Of a DNA stretch of 64,000 nucleotides, positions 30,790 through 38,953 are shown in pieces (the stretch's first letter is position 1; each line of letters starts with the position of its first letter). The notes beneath the pieces were generated by a model. The model saw nothing but the letters and a program-made list of their open reading frames with translations, searched no databases and had not been told where the DNA came from. Location: contig JBCCQA010000021.1 of the NCBI GenBank assembly GCA_039024635.1, forward strand, positions 1 to 64,000, written 5' to 3'. This DNA is from Kuafuiihalomonas sp039024635. Lineage in GTDB: Bacteria; Myxococcota; Kuafuiibacteriia; Kuafuiibacteriales; Kuafuiibacteriaceae. A program made the translations under genes and the position numbers.

Positions 30790-32226
30790 ATGGGTCATCA
30801 TCGGCTGCGGGCCATCCCTCCGGACGTCAAGACACGCTTCGAAGGTAGCTCGCCTTGGCGAAAATACCCCTTCATCTTCTGGGGCGTTGGGGTCGTCTGT
30901 CTGATGGCTGCCTTTGCCTTTGGCCAGGGCGGCGCCGAGGAGCACGCCTCCATCGGCTTTGAATCTGTCGCCCTGGCCGACCATCACGACGACGGCGAAG
31001 CCCATGGCCACGAAGCCCATCACGGCGGCGACGCGCATGACGGCGACAAGGCCCATCACGACCACGATGGCCACGGGGCGAAGGGAGCGCACGGGAGCGG
31101 TGGCGGTCATGGAGACGAAGACCACGGCGACGATGGAGGCCACGGCCACCATCATGGTGAGCTGACCCGCTTTTCATTTAGCTACCTTACGGCGTTCATG
31201 TACGGACTGAGCCTGGCCCTCGGAGGCCTGTTCTTCGTACTTGTTCAGTTCCTCGCGCGTGCCGGATGGAGCGTAGTCGTGCGCCGCATCGCCGAGAACG
31301 TCATGGCCACGCTCCCACTCTTCGGCTTGCTCTTCATTCCTGTGTACCTAGGGCTGTCGAGTACCCACTTCCACTGGTGGCACTTCGAAGGGCACGACCC
31401 CCTGCTCGACCACAAGGCGCCCTACCTGGATGAGAACTTCTTTATCCTCCGAGCCATCTTCTACATTGTAGTCTGGGTCGGCCTTGCCTTCTTCTTCTGG
31501 CGAAACTCGACCGCTCAGGACAACTCCGGTGAGCATGACCTGACCCGACGCATGCAGAACCTATCCCCGCTCGGGATGATCCTCTTCGCCCTCACGACGA
31601 CCTTTGCTGCCGTGGATTGGATGAAGTCCATGGACCCGCACTGGTTCTCTACGATGTTCGGGGTCTACTACTTCGCGGGTTGCGTCGTGGGTATCTTTGC
31701 CACTTTGTCCGTATTGACCATCTGGTTGCAGTCCTCGGGCTACGTCAAAACGATCATCAACGCTGAGCACTACCACGACATCGGTAAGCTCCTGTTCGGC
31801 TTCGTGGTCTTCTGGACCTACATCACGTTCAGCCAGTATTTCCTGATTTGGTACGCCAACATTCCAGAGGAGACGCTCTGGTACTACCACCGCACGACTC
31901 ATGGGTGGGAGAACGTGGGTGTGGCCATCATGATCGGCCACTTCTTCATTCCGTTCTTCTTCCTGTTGCCCCGCGGCATCAAGCGGAACCCGAAGACCTT
32001 GATCCTTGGCGCCCTTTGGCTACTCGGCATTCACTACCTGGACCTCTACTACGTCGTGATGCCCATTCTGGACGAGAGCCCCCACTTCACCATCGTGGAC
32101 CCTTTGTGCCTGGTTGGCATCGTGTGTTTGTTTTTGGGCACGTTCGCATTCGTGGCCGGTCGGTCGGATCTCGTTCCGGTCAAGGACCCAAGGCTTCCGG
32201 AGTCACTAGCCTTCCAGAACCTCTGA
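30790..32226 (+). CDS. actF: Alternative complex III membrane subunit ActF with His-rich loop
   Basis: Second NrfD-like membrane subunit, 478 residues and about ten helices (FSYLTAFMYGLSLALGGLFF onward; WWHFEGHDPLLDHKAPYLDE and WYHRTTHGWENVG are family-like). Between the first helix (about 29-48) and the second (about 128) there is an insertion of about 60 residues (63-123) made almost only of His, Asp, Gly, Glu and Ala, with about 18 histidines. It suggests a metal-binding or flexible loop; it could also be a simple-sequence expansion. The remainder is normal. Three bases after actE. Confidence 0.94.
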   Translation: MGHHRLRAIPPDVKTRFEGSSPWRKYPFIFWGVGVVCLMAAFAFGQGGAEEHASIGFESVALADHHDDGEAHGHEAHHGGDAHDGDKAHHDHDGHGAKGAHGSGGGHGDEDHGDDGGHGHHHGELTRFSFSYLTAFMYGLSLALGGLFFVLVQFLARAGWSVVVRRIAENVMATLPLFGLLFIPVYLGLSSTHFHWWHFEGHDPLLDHKAPYLDENFFILRAIFYIVVWVGLAFFFWRNSTAQDNSGEHDLTRRMQNLSPLGMILFALTTTFAAVDWMKSMDPHWFSTMFGVYYFAGCVVGIFATLSVLTIWLQSSGYVKTIINAEHYHDIGKLLFGFVVFWTYITFSQYFLIWYANIPEETLWYYHRTTHGWENVGVAIMIGHFFIPFFFLLPRGIKRNPKTLILGALWLLGIHYLDLYYVVMPILDESPHFTIVDPLCLVGIVCLFLGTFAFVAGRSDLVPVKDPRLPESLAFQNL

Positions 32227-32291
32227 GGTCGTTTGGTGCGTTTGAATTGCGAAACCCGCCAGCCAGGACAAGATCACGCAAAGGATTCGAC

Positions 32292-32858
32292 ATGAAGTTT
32301 TCGCCCCCACAAACTCTCGCCCTGGTCTCGCTCGCCGCCCTAGCGGCGTGCGGCATTCCGGACGTGAGCCTGTTTCCCATCGACCCTTGGCCGGAGAAGG
32401 ACGCCTACCTGGAGAACCAAAAAACGGCGTTGACCGGTTACGACAGGGTCGAGGAGACGAAGAAGTACCGCATTCCTGTGAAGGATGCCTTGGCCATGGT
32501 GGCCAAGGATGCGGATGGCCTGAAGCCTCTGGTGAGGCTCAAGACCGACTTCTCCGAGATGACCCAGGTGGAGCGTGGCGAGCGCCACTTCAATATCACC
32601 TACGCGTGTGCCGGCTGCCACGGTTTCAACGGTCAGCGTAAGGTGGGCCCGCACCTGAACAAGCGCTGGGGTGGCGAGGCTCCGCTCGAGGGTGGAACGG
32701 TCGTCGCCTTCAACGACGAGTACTTCAAAGAGTCGGTCCTGTACTCCACGAAGAAGATCGCTCGAGGCTATCCGGCTGCGATGCCCTACTTCGCCGAGCT
32801 CATGTCCGAAGAGGACTACGAAGACATCAAAGCCTACGTGATGACCTACAACCAGTAG
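32292..32858 (+). CDS. Monoheme cytochrome c lipoprotein downstream of act genes
   Basis: 188 residues from ATG 32292 (GCAAAGGA upstream); a longer in-frame open region inside actF is not used. The signal peptide ends in a lipobox (SLAALAACG). A single heme motif CAGCH lies in NITYACAGCHGFNGQRKVGP, with a possible Met ligand in YPAAMPYFAELMSEEDYEDIKAYV. It is 65 bases after actF and before a terminator, so it is probably co-transcribed. It could be the acceptor of the act complex or shuttle to PufC. Family not identified more narrowly. Confidence 0.86.
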   Translation: MKFSPPQTLALVSLAALAACGIPDVSLFPIDPWPEKDAYLENQKTALTGYDRVEETKKYRIPVKDALAMVAKDADGLKPLVRLKTDFSEMTQVERGERHFNITYACAGCHGFNGQRKVGPHLNKRWGGEAPLEGGTVVAFNDEYFKESVLYSTKKIARGYPAAMPYFAELMSEEDYEDIKAYVMTYNQ

Positions 32859-32881
32859 GCGCTGGTATCGCGGAAACAGCG

Positions 32882-32916
32882 GAAGCCCGGAGGGACCCCC
32901 CTTCCGGGCTTCTTTT
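32882..32916 (+). terminator. Rho-independent terminator after the act operon
   Basis: A 10-bp stem (32882-32891 GAAGCCCGGA with 32903-32912) encloses a G/C-rich loop that may extend the stem, followed by TTTT (32913-32916). The short U-tract is weaker than the puf terminator. The next gene is on the other strand and ends within about ten bases, so it may work both ways. Confidence 0.8.
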
Positions 32917-32925
32917 CTGCCGCCC

Positions 32926-34332
32926 TCATGCCACGGGCGCTCGGGCAGTGCGCCGTGTCTGGACGGTCGGAGTGGCCCGAAAGTGGCGGGCCAGTCCAGC
33001 GAGGCCCCCGGCCATGAAGAATGGGATGTAGAAACTGAGCAGACCGTTCGGGATCATCTCCACGGACGAGAGGGCGACGTAGAATGACGCGCCCAGAATC
33101 GGATACTCTTCTTTGCCCAAACGATGGCGTTTGAGCTGCCGCATTAGGCTTATGACTGGGATGATGAGCAGTAGATAGGAGAAGGCCATACCGACGTAGC
33201 CCTGTTGGCCAAAACGGACGATCCACGCGCCGTCGGTGACCGCGATGTCCAGGCCCGTACGGGGGTGATAAACGCGGTTTCGCCCGAACGCCCCCCAACC
33301 GAACAGGAACTTCTCGTTCGCACGCTCGGCCAATAGGTCTTCGTTGTCGAATCGGAATTGCAGGGATGAGCCACGCTCAAAAGAGTAGCTTGCAATCGTC
33401 TCCGACAGCTCGTGTCGAGGAAGAGAATTCAAGGCCGTCGGGTAGTAGAGGCCAAAGACGGCAAGAGAAATGATCGTCCAGCGCTGCAGGCGCGCAGGAG
33501 CGAAGACAATGAGCGGAACGACCATGACAGCGTATGCGATGGCACCAGTCGCCTTTTCGAGTATGACGATCGCGCAGTAGGCGAAGAAGAACCACCGAGG
33601 ACGCATACCGAAGATGCTCTTTCGGCTCCTGTACAGACCTGCGATCAGAAGCAGGACCGCGAGCAGAAACATGGCCAGGCCTAGCCCATGGGGAAAGAAG
33701 AGATTAGGCCGGTAGCCGCCCCATCGCATGGACTGAGAGAAACTTTGAACCTGGGCTGCAAAGCCGTAGACCCACTTGTGGGTCTGGGGACTCAGTCGGA
33801 GCTCCAGTAGGACGAGGGGGACGTAGAGGATGCCGAGCGTTATTGTGGAACGCGCGAACGAACGGAAGTCGTCGAGGTTGTGGACAGCAACCCGGCCGGC
33901 GCAAAAGGGCAAGATGTAGAACATGAGGTCGCTCATCGAGAGGTTCCAAGCATCTTGAATCTTGAGTCCTAGGAGGGATGGGGGTCCCAACCATCCCGGG
34001 AGGTAGATCGTGTTCCGGTTGGTCCACCAGGTGCAGAGGGCGCCCAGCGCCAGAGCGAGCCAGAGGCCCTCTAGTCCTTTGCCGAGCTGAGTGGCCCTCA
34101 AGCGTTGTCGGTCCCGAAAGTAGACCGCCATCAGGAAGGCCAGGGCCGGTATCGTGGCCTTGCTCAGGGCGGGTACGAGAGGGAAATCGTAGTTGGCCTG
34201 GTTGGGGAGAATGAGGGCGCCCCCGATCAGGGAGTAGGCGCAAGCCACTGGGAGTCGATAGGTCCTCACCAGCCAGAATGTGAATGGAAACCAGGCGACC
34301 AATGCCAGGCCTGGGATCAAGCCATGGCTCAT
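32926..34332 (-). CDS. O-antigen ligase/Wzy-like polysaccharide membrane protein
   Basis: 468 residues with about ten to twelve hydrophobic helices and a periplasmic loop (about 310-365) containing LLAERANEKFLFGWGAFGRNRVYHP, the type of segment found in O-antigen ligase and polymerase (Wzy_C/WaaL) families, where a conserved G-x-G-x-G-like region sits in the large loop. It probably joins or polymerises surface glycans. The end lies in the act terminator region, and a glycosyltransferase lies about 0.5 kb upstream on the same strand. Family placement is by topology and short motifs, not by a search. Confidence 0.7.
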   Translation of the reverse strand: MSHGLIPGLALVAWFPFTFWLVRTYRLPVACAYSLIGGALILPNQANYDFPLVPALSKATIPALAFLMAVYFRDRQRLRATQLGKGLEGLWLALALGALCTWWTNRNTIYLPGWLGPPSLLGLKIQDAWNLSMSDLMFYILPFCAGRVAVHNLDDFRSFARSTITLGILYVPLVLLELRLSPQTHKWVYGFAAQVQSFSQSMRWGGYRPNLFFPHGLGLAMFLLAVLLLIAGLYRSRKSIFGMRPRWFFFAYCAIVILEKATGAIAYAVMVVPLIVFAPARLQRWTIISLAVFGLYYPTALNSLPRHELSETIASYSFERGSSLQFRFDNEDLLAERANEKFLFGWGAFGRNRVYHPRTGLDIAVTDGAWIVRFGQQGYVGMAFSYLLLIIPVISLMRQLKRHRLGKEEYPILGASFYVALSSVEMIPNGLLSFYIPFFMAGGLAGLARHFRATPTVQTRRTARAPVA

Positions 34333-34392
34333 GCAAGAACGGGCCTACCAGCCAGGGCCCTCAAGGAGCAATATGCATCCTTCGGGTAGAGC

Positions 34393-34695
34393 TCAGGGCT
34401 CGGCCATGAGCTCGTCACAGTCTGCGCTGTCGCAGTCCTGAGAGCAATCGCTGCCCGTGCAGGAGTAGCGGCAGGTGGAGCCCGGTTCGCAGCTCTGGTC
34501 GCACCCGCCGCCGGAACAGGTGAAGGTGCAAAGCGCTTCCTCTTCGCAGAGCTGGAGGCAGCCCCCACCGTCGCAGGTGAAGCTGCATTCGTCTCCGATA
34601 TCGCAGCGCTGTTCGCAGCTACCCTCGGTACAGTCTTCTTCGACTGTCCCGCAGCTACACAAGAGCAGTCCAAGGACGAGCGTCTTCCAGTTCAT
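34393..34695 (-). CDS. Cys-rich repeat lipoprotein
   Basis: 100 residues. A signal peptide ends in a lipobox (LLLCSCG), then about 18 cysteines occur at regular spacing in five units of about 14 residues, such as CEQRCDIGDECSFTC and DQSCEPGSTCRYSC. The pattern resembles Cys-rich secreted repeats common in large deltaproteobacterial genomes; most Cys probably form disulfides in the envelope. Function unknown. It stands alone between two polysaccharide genes. Confidence 0.75.
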   Translation of the reverse strand: MNWKTLVLGLLLCSCGTVEEDCTEGSCEQRCDIGDECSFTCDGGGCLQLCEEEALCTFTCSGGGCDQSCEPGSTCRYSCTGSDCSQDCDSADCDELMAEP

Positions 34696-34794
34696 GTCTC
34701 GCTCCTAGCCCAGCATTGAGGTGGGTTCCAAGAGGACCGCGATCACGCACGCGAGGGGTGTAGGGTCGTGTGTGGTCGCTCCTCTCCTTCGAGC

Positions 34795-35784
34795 CTACGC
34801 GCGTCGTCCGCCGCGTCCCCGAGGCAGCGTCCAGAAGAGGAACTTCGCAGCTCCTACCAAACCCGCCCACTTTCCCACTACGACGGCGGCCGCCATGAGC
34901 TGAGCGTCTTCGGGCGAGCGACCCTTTTCGAGCTCCCCTTCTCTCACTTTCCGATAGAGGCGACGGTAGGCCAGCAGTGAGCTCATGCTGAGGCCCAAGG
35001 TGGGTAGGGCGGCCATGAACGCGAAGCTCGGAAGGGCCAAGCCGTACAGTCCGAGGGACGCCAACTGGCGGAGGTTCTCGGGGTCGCGATGGATCCATGC
35101 TCCTTGTGACCAGCTGTGTCCTAGTCGAACATTCCGGGTCCACCACTGAGAGAAGGCGCTCATGTCGATGTCGTGAAACGCCATGTCGTCCGGGATGCGA
35201 CGGGCCTTCCATCCCGCGCCCAGCGCGCGGCGATAGAACTCCTTCTCTTCTCCGGCCGGCATGTCTGGATTCTGACCGCCAGCGTCTCGCCAGGTCTCGA
35301 CCCGCGCCATCATGTTGCCTCCTGATTCACGGATGTCTCCGACGGGACCGTCCCACTCCATGTCCGCTAGTCGGTGATACGCGTTCCGCTCTCGCTCCCG
35401 CTCTCGAAGCCGTCCACATACGATCCCGTAGTCTGGATGCTGGGCGAGGAAGGTCTGGCCCGCGCGTAGCCAGTCGGGCGCAGGCTCGCAGTCTCCGTCG
35501 AGAAACATGACGTACTCCACTTCGGGGTGAGAGTCGGTCAGATGCTCGAAGCCCGTGTTTCGACCGAGGGACGGCCCAAGAGGTCGGTCAGGACGGAGAC
35601 GGACCACCTCGACGGCAGGATGGCGTTCCTCGACCAAGTCGGGGCTACCGTCGTGCGAAGCGCTGTCCACGTAGACGACTGGCACCTGCTCTTTGGAAAG
35701 TGCCTCCATCCCTCGGGCGAGCTGGGATCCCTCGTTTCGACCGATCACCACCACGCCTACTTTGGGGAGCCCGGCGTCGATCAT
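34795..35784 (-). CDS. Family 2 glycosyltransferase
   Basis: 329 residues with a GT-A fold: VGVVVIGRNEGSQL at the N-terminus, YVDSASHDGSPDLV, the metal-binding MFLDGDCEPAPDWL (DxD-like), and a catalytic-loop pattern AGEEKEFYRRALGAGWKARRI. A hydrophobic C-terminal section (about 245-275) suggests membrane attachment. Substrate unknown; probably acts on surface polysaccharide with the Wzy-like protein on the same strand. Confidence 0.85.
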   Translation of the reverse strand: MIDAGLPKVGVVVIGRNEGSQLARGMEALSKEQVPVVYVDSASHDGSPDLVEERHPAVEVVRLRPDRPLGPSLGRNTGFEHLTDSHPEVEYVMFLDGDCEPAPDWLRAGQTFLAQHPDYGIVCGRLRERERERNAYHRLADMEWDGPVGDIRESGGNMMARVETWRDAGGQNPDMPAGEEKEFYRRALGAGWKARRIPDDMAFHDIDMSAFSQWWTRNVRLGHSWSQGAWIHRDPENLRQLASLGLYGLALPSFAFMAALPTLGLSMSSLLAYRRLYRKVREGELEKGRSPEDAQLMAAAVVVGKWAGLVGAAKFLFWTLPRGRGGRRA

Positions 35785-36004
35785 GAGAGTGTGGGCAGAA
35801 ATGCGAGCTCAGGGCCGCTGAAGGCTGGGTGGTGGGGAGTCATCGACAGGCCTCCGCCAAGCGCTTCAGGCCACGTTTTAGCCCGTGCCCGGCAGGCTCT
35901 GAGCTTCGCCGTCCTGGAGGGTGTGGGGGGGGAGGACGCCATCGGCGCCATCCATCATGGGCCAAAGGGCCATGCAAGTGGAAGCGCTAGACCGAGGTGT
36001 GGCT

Positions 36005-36533
36005 CTAGAGGAGCGCTTCAAGCTTCTCGGCTTTGAAGGGCTGAGCGAGGGTAAGGACTGCTGGAGGCTCGGTAGCTGCAAAGCCCCACATGCGAGTTGA
36101 TGAGGAGGCCAGAAAACAGGTGCGAGAGGCGTTTGCTCAGGGTCCAGCCGTGCATGTCCGGCATCGAAGTCTCGACCAAGGTCACGTCGTGGGCGTCTGG
36201 TTGGGGGTGGAAGGCCTCCAGAGCATCGAGAGGGAACTCTAGGGCGGTCAAACTAGTGGCCGAGCAGAATCAGGAGTCGGCTGAGAAGCCATCGATCCCC
36301 AGCCTCGTCTTCCACCACCAGGACCCGAAGGGGTTTGCCGTTGGGATTCGCGTCGGGACCCGATGGCTGGGTCTATGTCGTACTGCCGACGCTCTGAAAC
36401 AGGAGAGGAAGCCGGACATCGAAGCGCGTCCCCGAGCCTATCTTGCCGTCACCTTCGATGACTCCTCCGTGCCTACGGCTGGTCAGCTGTGCCGCCTGGT
36501 GCGACGCCTTCCTGCCACACGGTCCGACCAGGC
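36005..36533 (-). pseudogene. Degraded hybrid histidine kinase / response-regulator remnant
   Basis: Three reading frames of the minus strand together spell the end of a hybrid sensor kinase. First a kinase ATPase tail, HGGVIEGDGKIGSGTRFDVRLPL (around 36370-36440), then a stop. In another frame comes a receiver start, RVLVVEDEAGDRWLLSRLL, to a stop near 36250. In a third, TALEFPLDALEAF...VTLVETSMPDMHGWTLSKRL, where the phospho-acceptor Asp is Glu. Finally VLTLAQPFKAEKLEALL ends at 36005-36007. At least two frameshifts and loss of the acceptor show it is dead. The front of the kinase is missing; the gene abuts pdo. Confidence 0.72.
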
Positions 36534-37418
36534 TCACTTGTTTGGGCGTCCGAACTCATCGGCGGACCGCAGGAGGTTGAGCGGCATTCGGAGCTGCCGG
36601 TGGCCTCGAGCGTCTTCTTTGGGCAGACGACCTGCATCGATGTTCACTTGGACGCTTTGAAAGAGAAGTTTCGGAGCCGGCAGGCCGCTATCACGGCCTT
36701 GTCGCATGGCTACGAAACCTTCGGCCTCGGTCTCGGCTGTAAGCTGGATGTTCTTGGCCTTGGATTCTCCGATGGTGGTCTCGTAGGCCAGCGCCCTACC
36801 GTTTGGCTGATAATCGTGACCAACGAAGACACGCGTCGTGTCGGGAAGGGTGTAGAGCTTGTCCTGGATCGATCTGTAAAGGGCCTCGGCCGAACCTTTG
36901 GGAAAGTCGCAGCGACCCGTTCCGAAGTCCGGCATGAAGAGGGCGTCTCCCGTGAAGACTGCGTCGCCGATCACGTAGCTGACGCAGGCCGGCGTGTGCC
37001 CGGGGGTCTCCAAGACGCCGATGTCGAGCGAGCCGGCTTCGAGTCGGTCCCCCTCTTGCACCAGCCGGTCGAACTGAGACCCGTCGACCGGAAAGCTCTC
37101 CTCCAGGCTGAGCAGTTCCTTGAAGCCGGACTGGACCTCGGTGATCCGATGACAAATGACGATGGGGGCTTCGGTGACGCGACGTAAGAACTGCGAACCA
37201 CTGAGATGATCGGCGTGCGCATGGGTTTCGAGAATGAAATGCGTGTCCAGGCTTCGGGCTTCCAGGAAGGCACGGACGGCCTCGACCGACGTCGTATCTG
37301 TATTTCCGGAATGAGGGTCGTAGTCGAGGACAGGGTCAATCACGACCGCGTCCGAGCCATTGGACACGACATAGGTGATCGTGAAGGTAGGGGGATGGTA
37401 GAAGGCTTTGACGTCCAT
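36534..37418 (-). CDS. pdo: Persulfide dioxygenase (ETHE1-like metallo-beta-lactamase fold)
   Basis: Non-heme iron dioxygenase that oxidises glutathione persulfide to sulfite. The 294 residues begin MDVKAFYHPPTFTITYVV, have the metal motif THAHADHLSGSQFLRR, then ETPGHTPACVSYVIGDAVFTGDALF (His and Asp ligands), and GHDYQPNGR near the middle, with the end RQLRMPLN as in ETHE1/SdoA proteins. It is divergent from the FisR-type gene and has a sigma-54 promoter immediately upstream. A second half for rhodanese is not present. Together with SQR it would detoxify or use sulfide. Confidence 0.92.
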   Translation of the reverse strand: MDVKAFYHPPTFTITYVVSNGSDAVVIDPVLDYDPHSGNTDTTSVEAVRAFLEARSLDTHFILETHAHADHLSGSQFLRRVTEAPIVICHRITEVQSGFKELLSLEESFPVDGSQFDRLVQEGDRLEAGSLDIGVLETPGHTPACVSYVIGDAVFTGDALFMPDFGTGRCDFPKGSAEALYRSIQDKLYTLPDTTRVFVGHDYQPNGRALAYETTIGESKAKNIQLTAETEAEGFVAMRQGRDSGLPAPKLLFQSVQVNIDAGRLPKEDARGHRQLRMPLNLLRSADEFGRPNK

Positions 37419-37431
37419 GCCGCTGTAGTGA

Positions 37432-37446
37432 GCAACGCCCGTGCCA
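37432..37446 (-). promoter_or_regulatory. Sigma-54 promoter of pdo
   Basis: On the minus strand TGGCACG-N4-TTGC matches the full -24/-12 consensus, including the following T. Its last C is 13 bases before the pdo ATG, so transcription should start about two bases before the codon, that is, with almost no leader. The neighbouring gene codes for a sigma-54 activator, which supports use. Confidence 0.85.
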
Positions 37447-37508
37447 TGAGCGTCTTAGCGCCAATGGTCGGAAGAGACGGTTCTGGAAAGGCCCCGTCGG
37501 TTGCTCGG

Positions 37509-37524
37509 CTGCCATCCCTGGCAG
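37509..37524. promoter_or_regulatory. Inverted repeat, possible FisR upstream activator site
   Basis: CTGCCA-TCCC-TGGCAG, a perfect 6+4+6 palindrome, lies 63 bases upstream of the pdo -24 box and 13 bases before the fisR GTG. The place suits an enhancer site for a sigma-54 activator. No second copy was seen upstream of 38926. Confidence 0.45.
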
Positions 37525-37537
37525 TATCTTTTTCTCC

Positions 37538-38872
37538 GTGGTGGCAGTTGGACAGCTGGGTTTGGAGCAACTGCAAAGCATCGACGAGCCCGCCATCCTG
37601 ATCTCCACCGACTATCGGGTTTTGGCGGCCAACGAGGCGTATAGGGCTCGATTCCCGGGCATGATCGAGCCCGGCGTCTCTCGATGCCACGGCGTTTCCC
37701 ACGGCTACGACAACCCCTGTGACCAACACGGCGAGTCCTGTCCGCTCAAGAAGGCGGGAGTCTCCAAGCGAACCGAGCGGGTCTTCCACGTGCACCATGG
37801 ACCAGAGGGTTTGGAGCACGTCGACATCAAGTTGGAGCCGGTCTTCGATGCTCGCGGCGACCTTGCCGGCTTCATCGAGGTCATCAAGCCGATAGAGATC
37901 GCCCAGGCCGAGCCTGCCAGCGGCTTCGTCGGGCGATCGACCGCTTTCAGCGAAATGCTGGGTTTGCTGCAGCGCGGTGCATCGAGCGAGGTACCCATTC
38001 TGCTCTTGGGTGAGTCGGGTTCAGGCAAGGAGCTGGCGGCTAGGGCCGTCCACGACTCGAGCCCTCGGGCCGAAGGTCCCTTCGTCCCAGTCGAGTGCTC
38101 GGGGCTCAACGACGCTCTCTTCGAGTCGGAACTCTTCGGGCACGTTAGAGGCGCCTTCACTGGCGCGACGGCGCCCAAGCCGGGCTTGATTGAGGCGTCG
38201 GTCGGGGGGACTCTCTTTCTGGACGAGATAGGTGACGTACCGCTGAGCATGCAGGTCAAGTTGCTGCGCCTGTTGGAGTCCGGCACCTTTCGCCGAGTGG
38301 GGGACGTAGCGCCCCAGCGGGCAGACTTCCGGCTCGTTTGCGCGACCCATCGAGACTTGGATCGGTTGGTGCAGCAGGGTGCGTTTCGCCAAGATCTCTA
38401 CTTTCGAATCAACGCCTTTCCAATCCCGATGCCGAGCCTCCGAGATCGTCCGGATGACCTCGACTTGCTGAGCGCTTCCCTTCTCGAGGGCTCGGGCAAG
38501 CGTCTCTCCAGCGGAGCCTTGGCTCGCTTGAAGGCCTATCCCTTTCCGGGCAACGTACGCGAACTCCGCAATATCCTCGAGCGGGCGACGCTCCTGGCCG
38601 ACGGCGAGTTCCTGTTCGAGGAGCACCTCCCCGACCACGTCCGCGGGGCCATCCATACAGAGGGCTCGGCAGAAGCAGTCGGACCGCCGCCCGGATGGCC
38701 GACCGCAATCGTGCCCTTGGAAGAGGCCATCGCCCACTACTTGCGGTGGGCCGAGGGCCAGCATCGAGGTGACCGGGTGGCCTTGGCCAAGCGTCTGGGA
38801 TTAAGCGAGCGGACACTGTACCGGCGGCTTCGTTCGGCTGCCATGGCTGACGATTCTGTCAGTGATGACTGA
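37538..38872 (+). CDS. fisR: FisR-type sulfane-sulfur-responsive sigma-54 activator
   Basis: 444 residues: an N-terminal PAS-like sensor (about 10-115), AAA+ sigma-54 interaction domain with Walker A GESGSGKE, GAFTGAT loop and GTLFLDEIGD, and a C-terminal Fis-type helix-turn-helix (RVALAKRLGLSERTLYRRL). Three cysteines, Cys50, Cys61 and Cys68 (RCHGVSHGYDNPCDQHGESC), have the same 11 and 7 spacing as the polysulfide-sensing Cys53/64/71 of Cupriavidus FisR. It is divergent from pdo and next to DUF1641 and SQR, both gene sets carrying sigma-54 promoters. GTG start at 37538. Confidence 0.9.
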   Translation: MVAVGQLGLEQLQSIDEPAILISTDYRVLAANEAYRARFPGMIEPGVSRCHGVSHGYDNPCDQHGESCPLKKAGVSKRTERVFHVHHGPEGLEHVDIKLEPVFDARGDLAGFIEVIKPIEIAQAEPASGFVGRSTAFSEMLGLLQRGASSEVPILLLGESGSGKELAARAVHDSSPRAEGPFVPVECSGLNDALFESELFGHVRGAFTGATAPKPGLIEASVGGTLFLDEIGDVPLSMQVKLLRLLESGTFRRVGDVAPQRADFRLVCATHRDLDRLVQQGAFRQDLYFRINAFPIPMPSLRDRPDDLDLLSASLLEGSGKRLSSGALARLKAYPFPGNVRELRNILERATLLADGEFLFEEHLPDHVRGAIHTEGSAEAVGPPPGWPTAIVPLEEAIAHYLRWAEGQHRGDRVALAKRLGLSERTLYRRLRSAAMADDSVSDD

Positions 38873-38925
38873 CGTCCTCGGCGTGACGCCGCCCGTCATC
38901 TAGCGCCGGGGGGGACCCCGCAGCC

Positions 38926-38940
38926 TGGCCCATCGGTTGC
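38926..38940 (+). promoter_or_regulatory. Sigma-54 promoter of the DUF1641-SQR pair
   Basis: TGGC-CCATCGG-TTGC followed by A matches the -24/-12 consensus except for one base (C for A at the fifth position). The final C lies 13 bases before ATG 38954, the same geometry as at pdo. Activation by the adjacent FisR-type protein is inferred. Confidence 0.78.
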
Positions 38941-38953
38941 AGACGCACGGGTC

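Noticed and set aside
37520..37537. Sigma-54 promoter for fisR itself (TGGCAG...TTTTT)
   Set aside because: The -12 GC is missing; only the -24-like part matches, and it belongs to the palindrome at 37509-37524.
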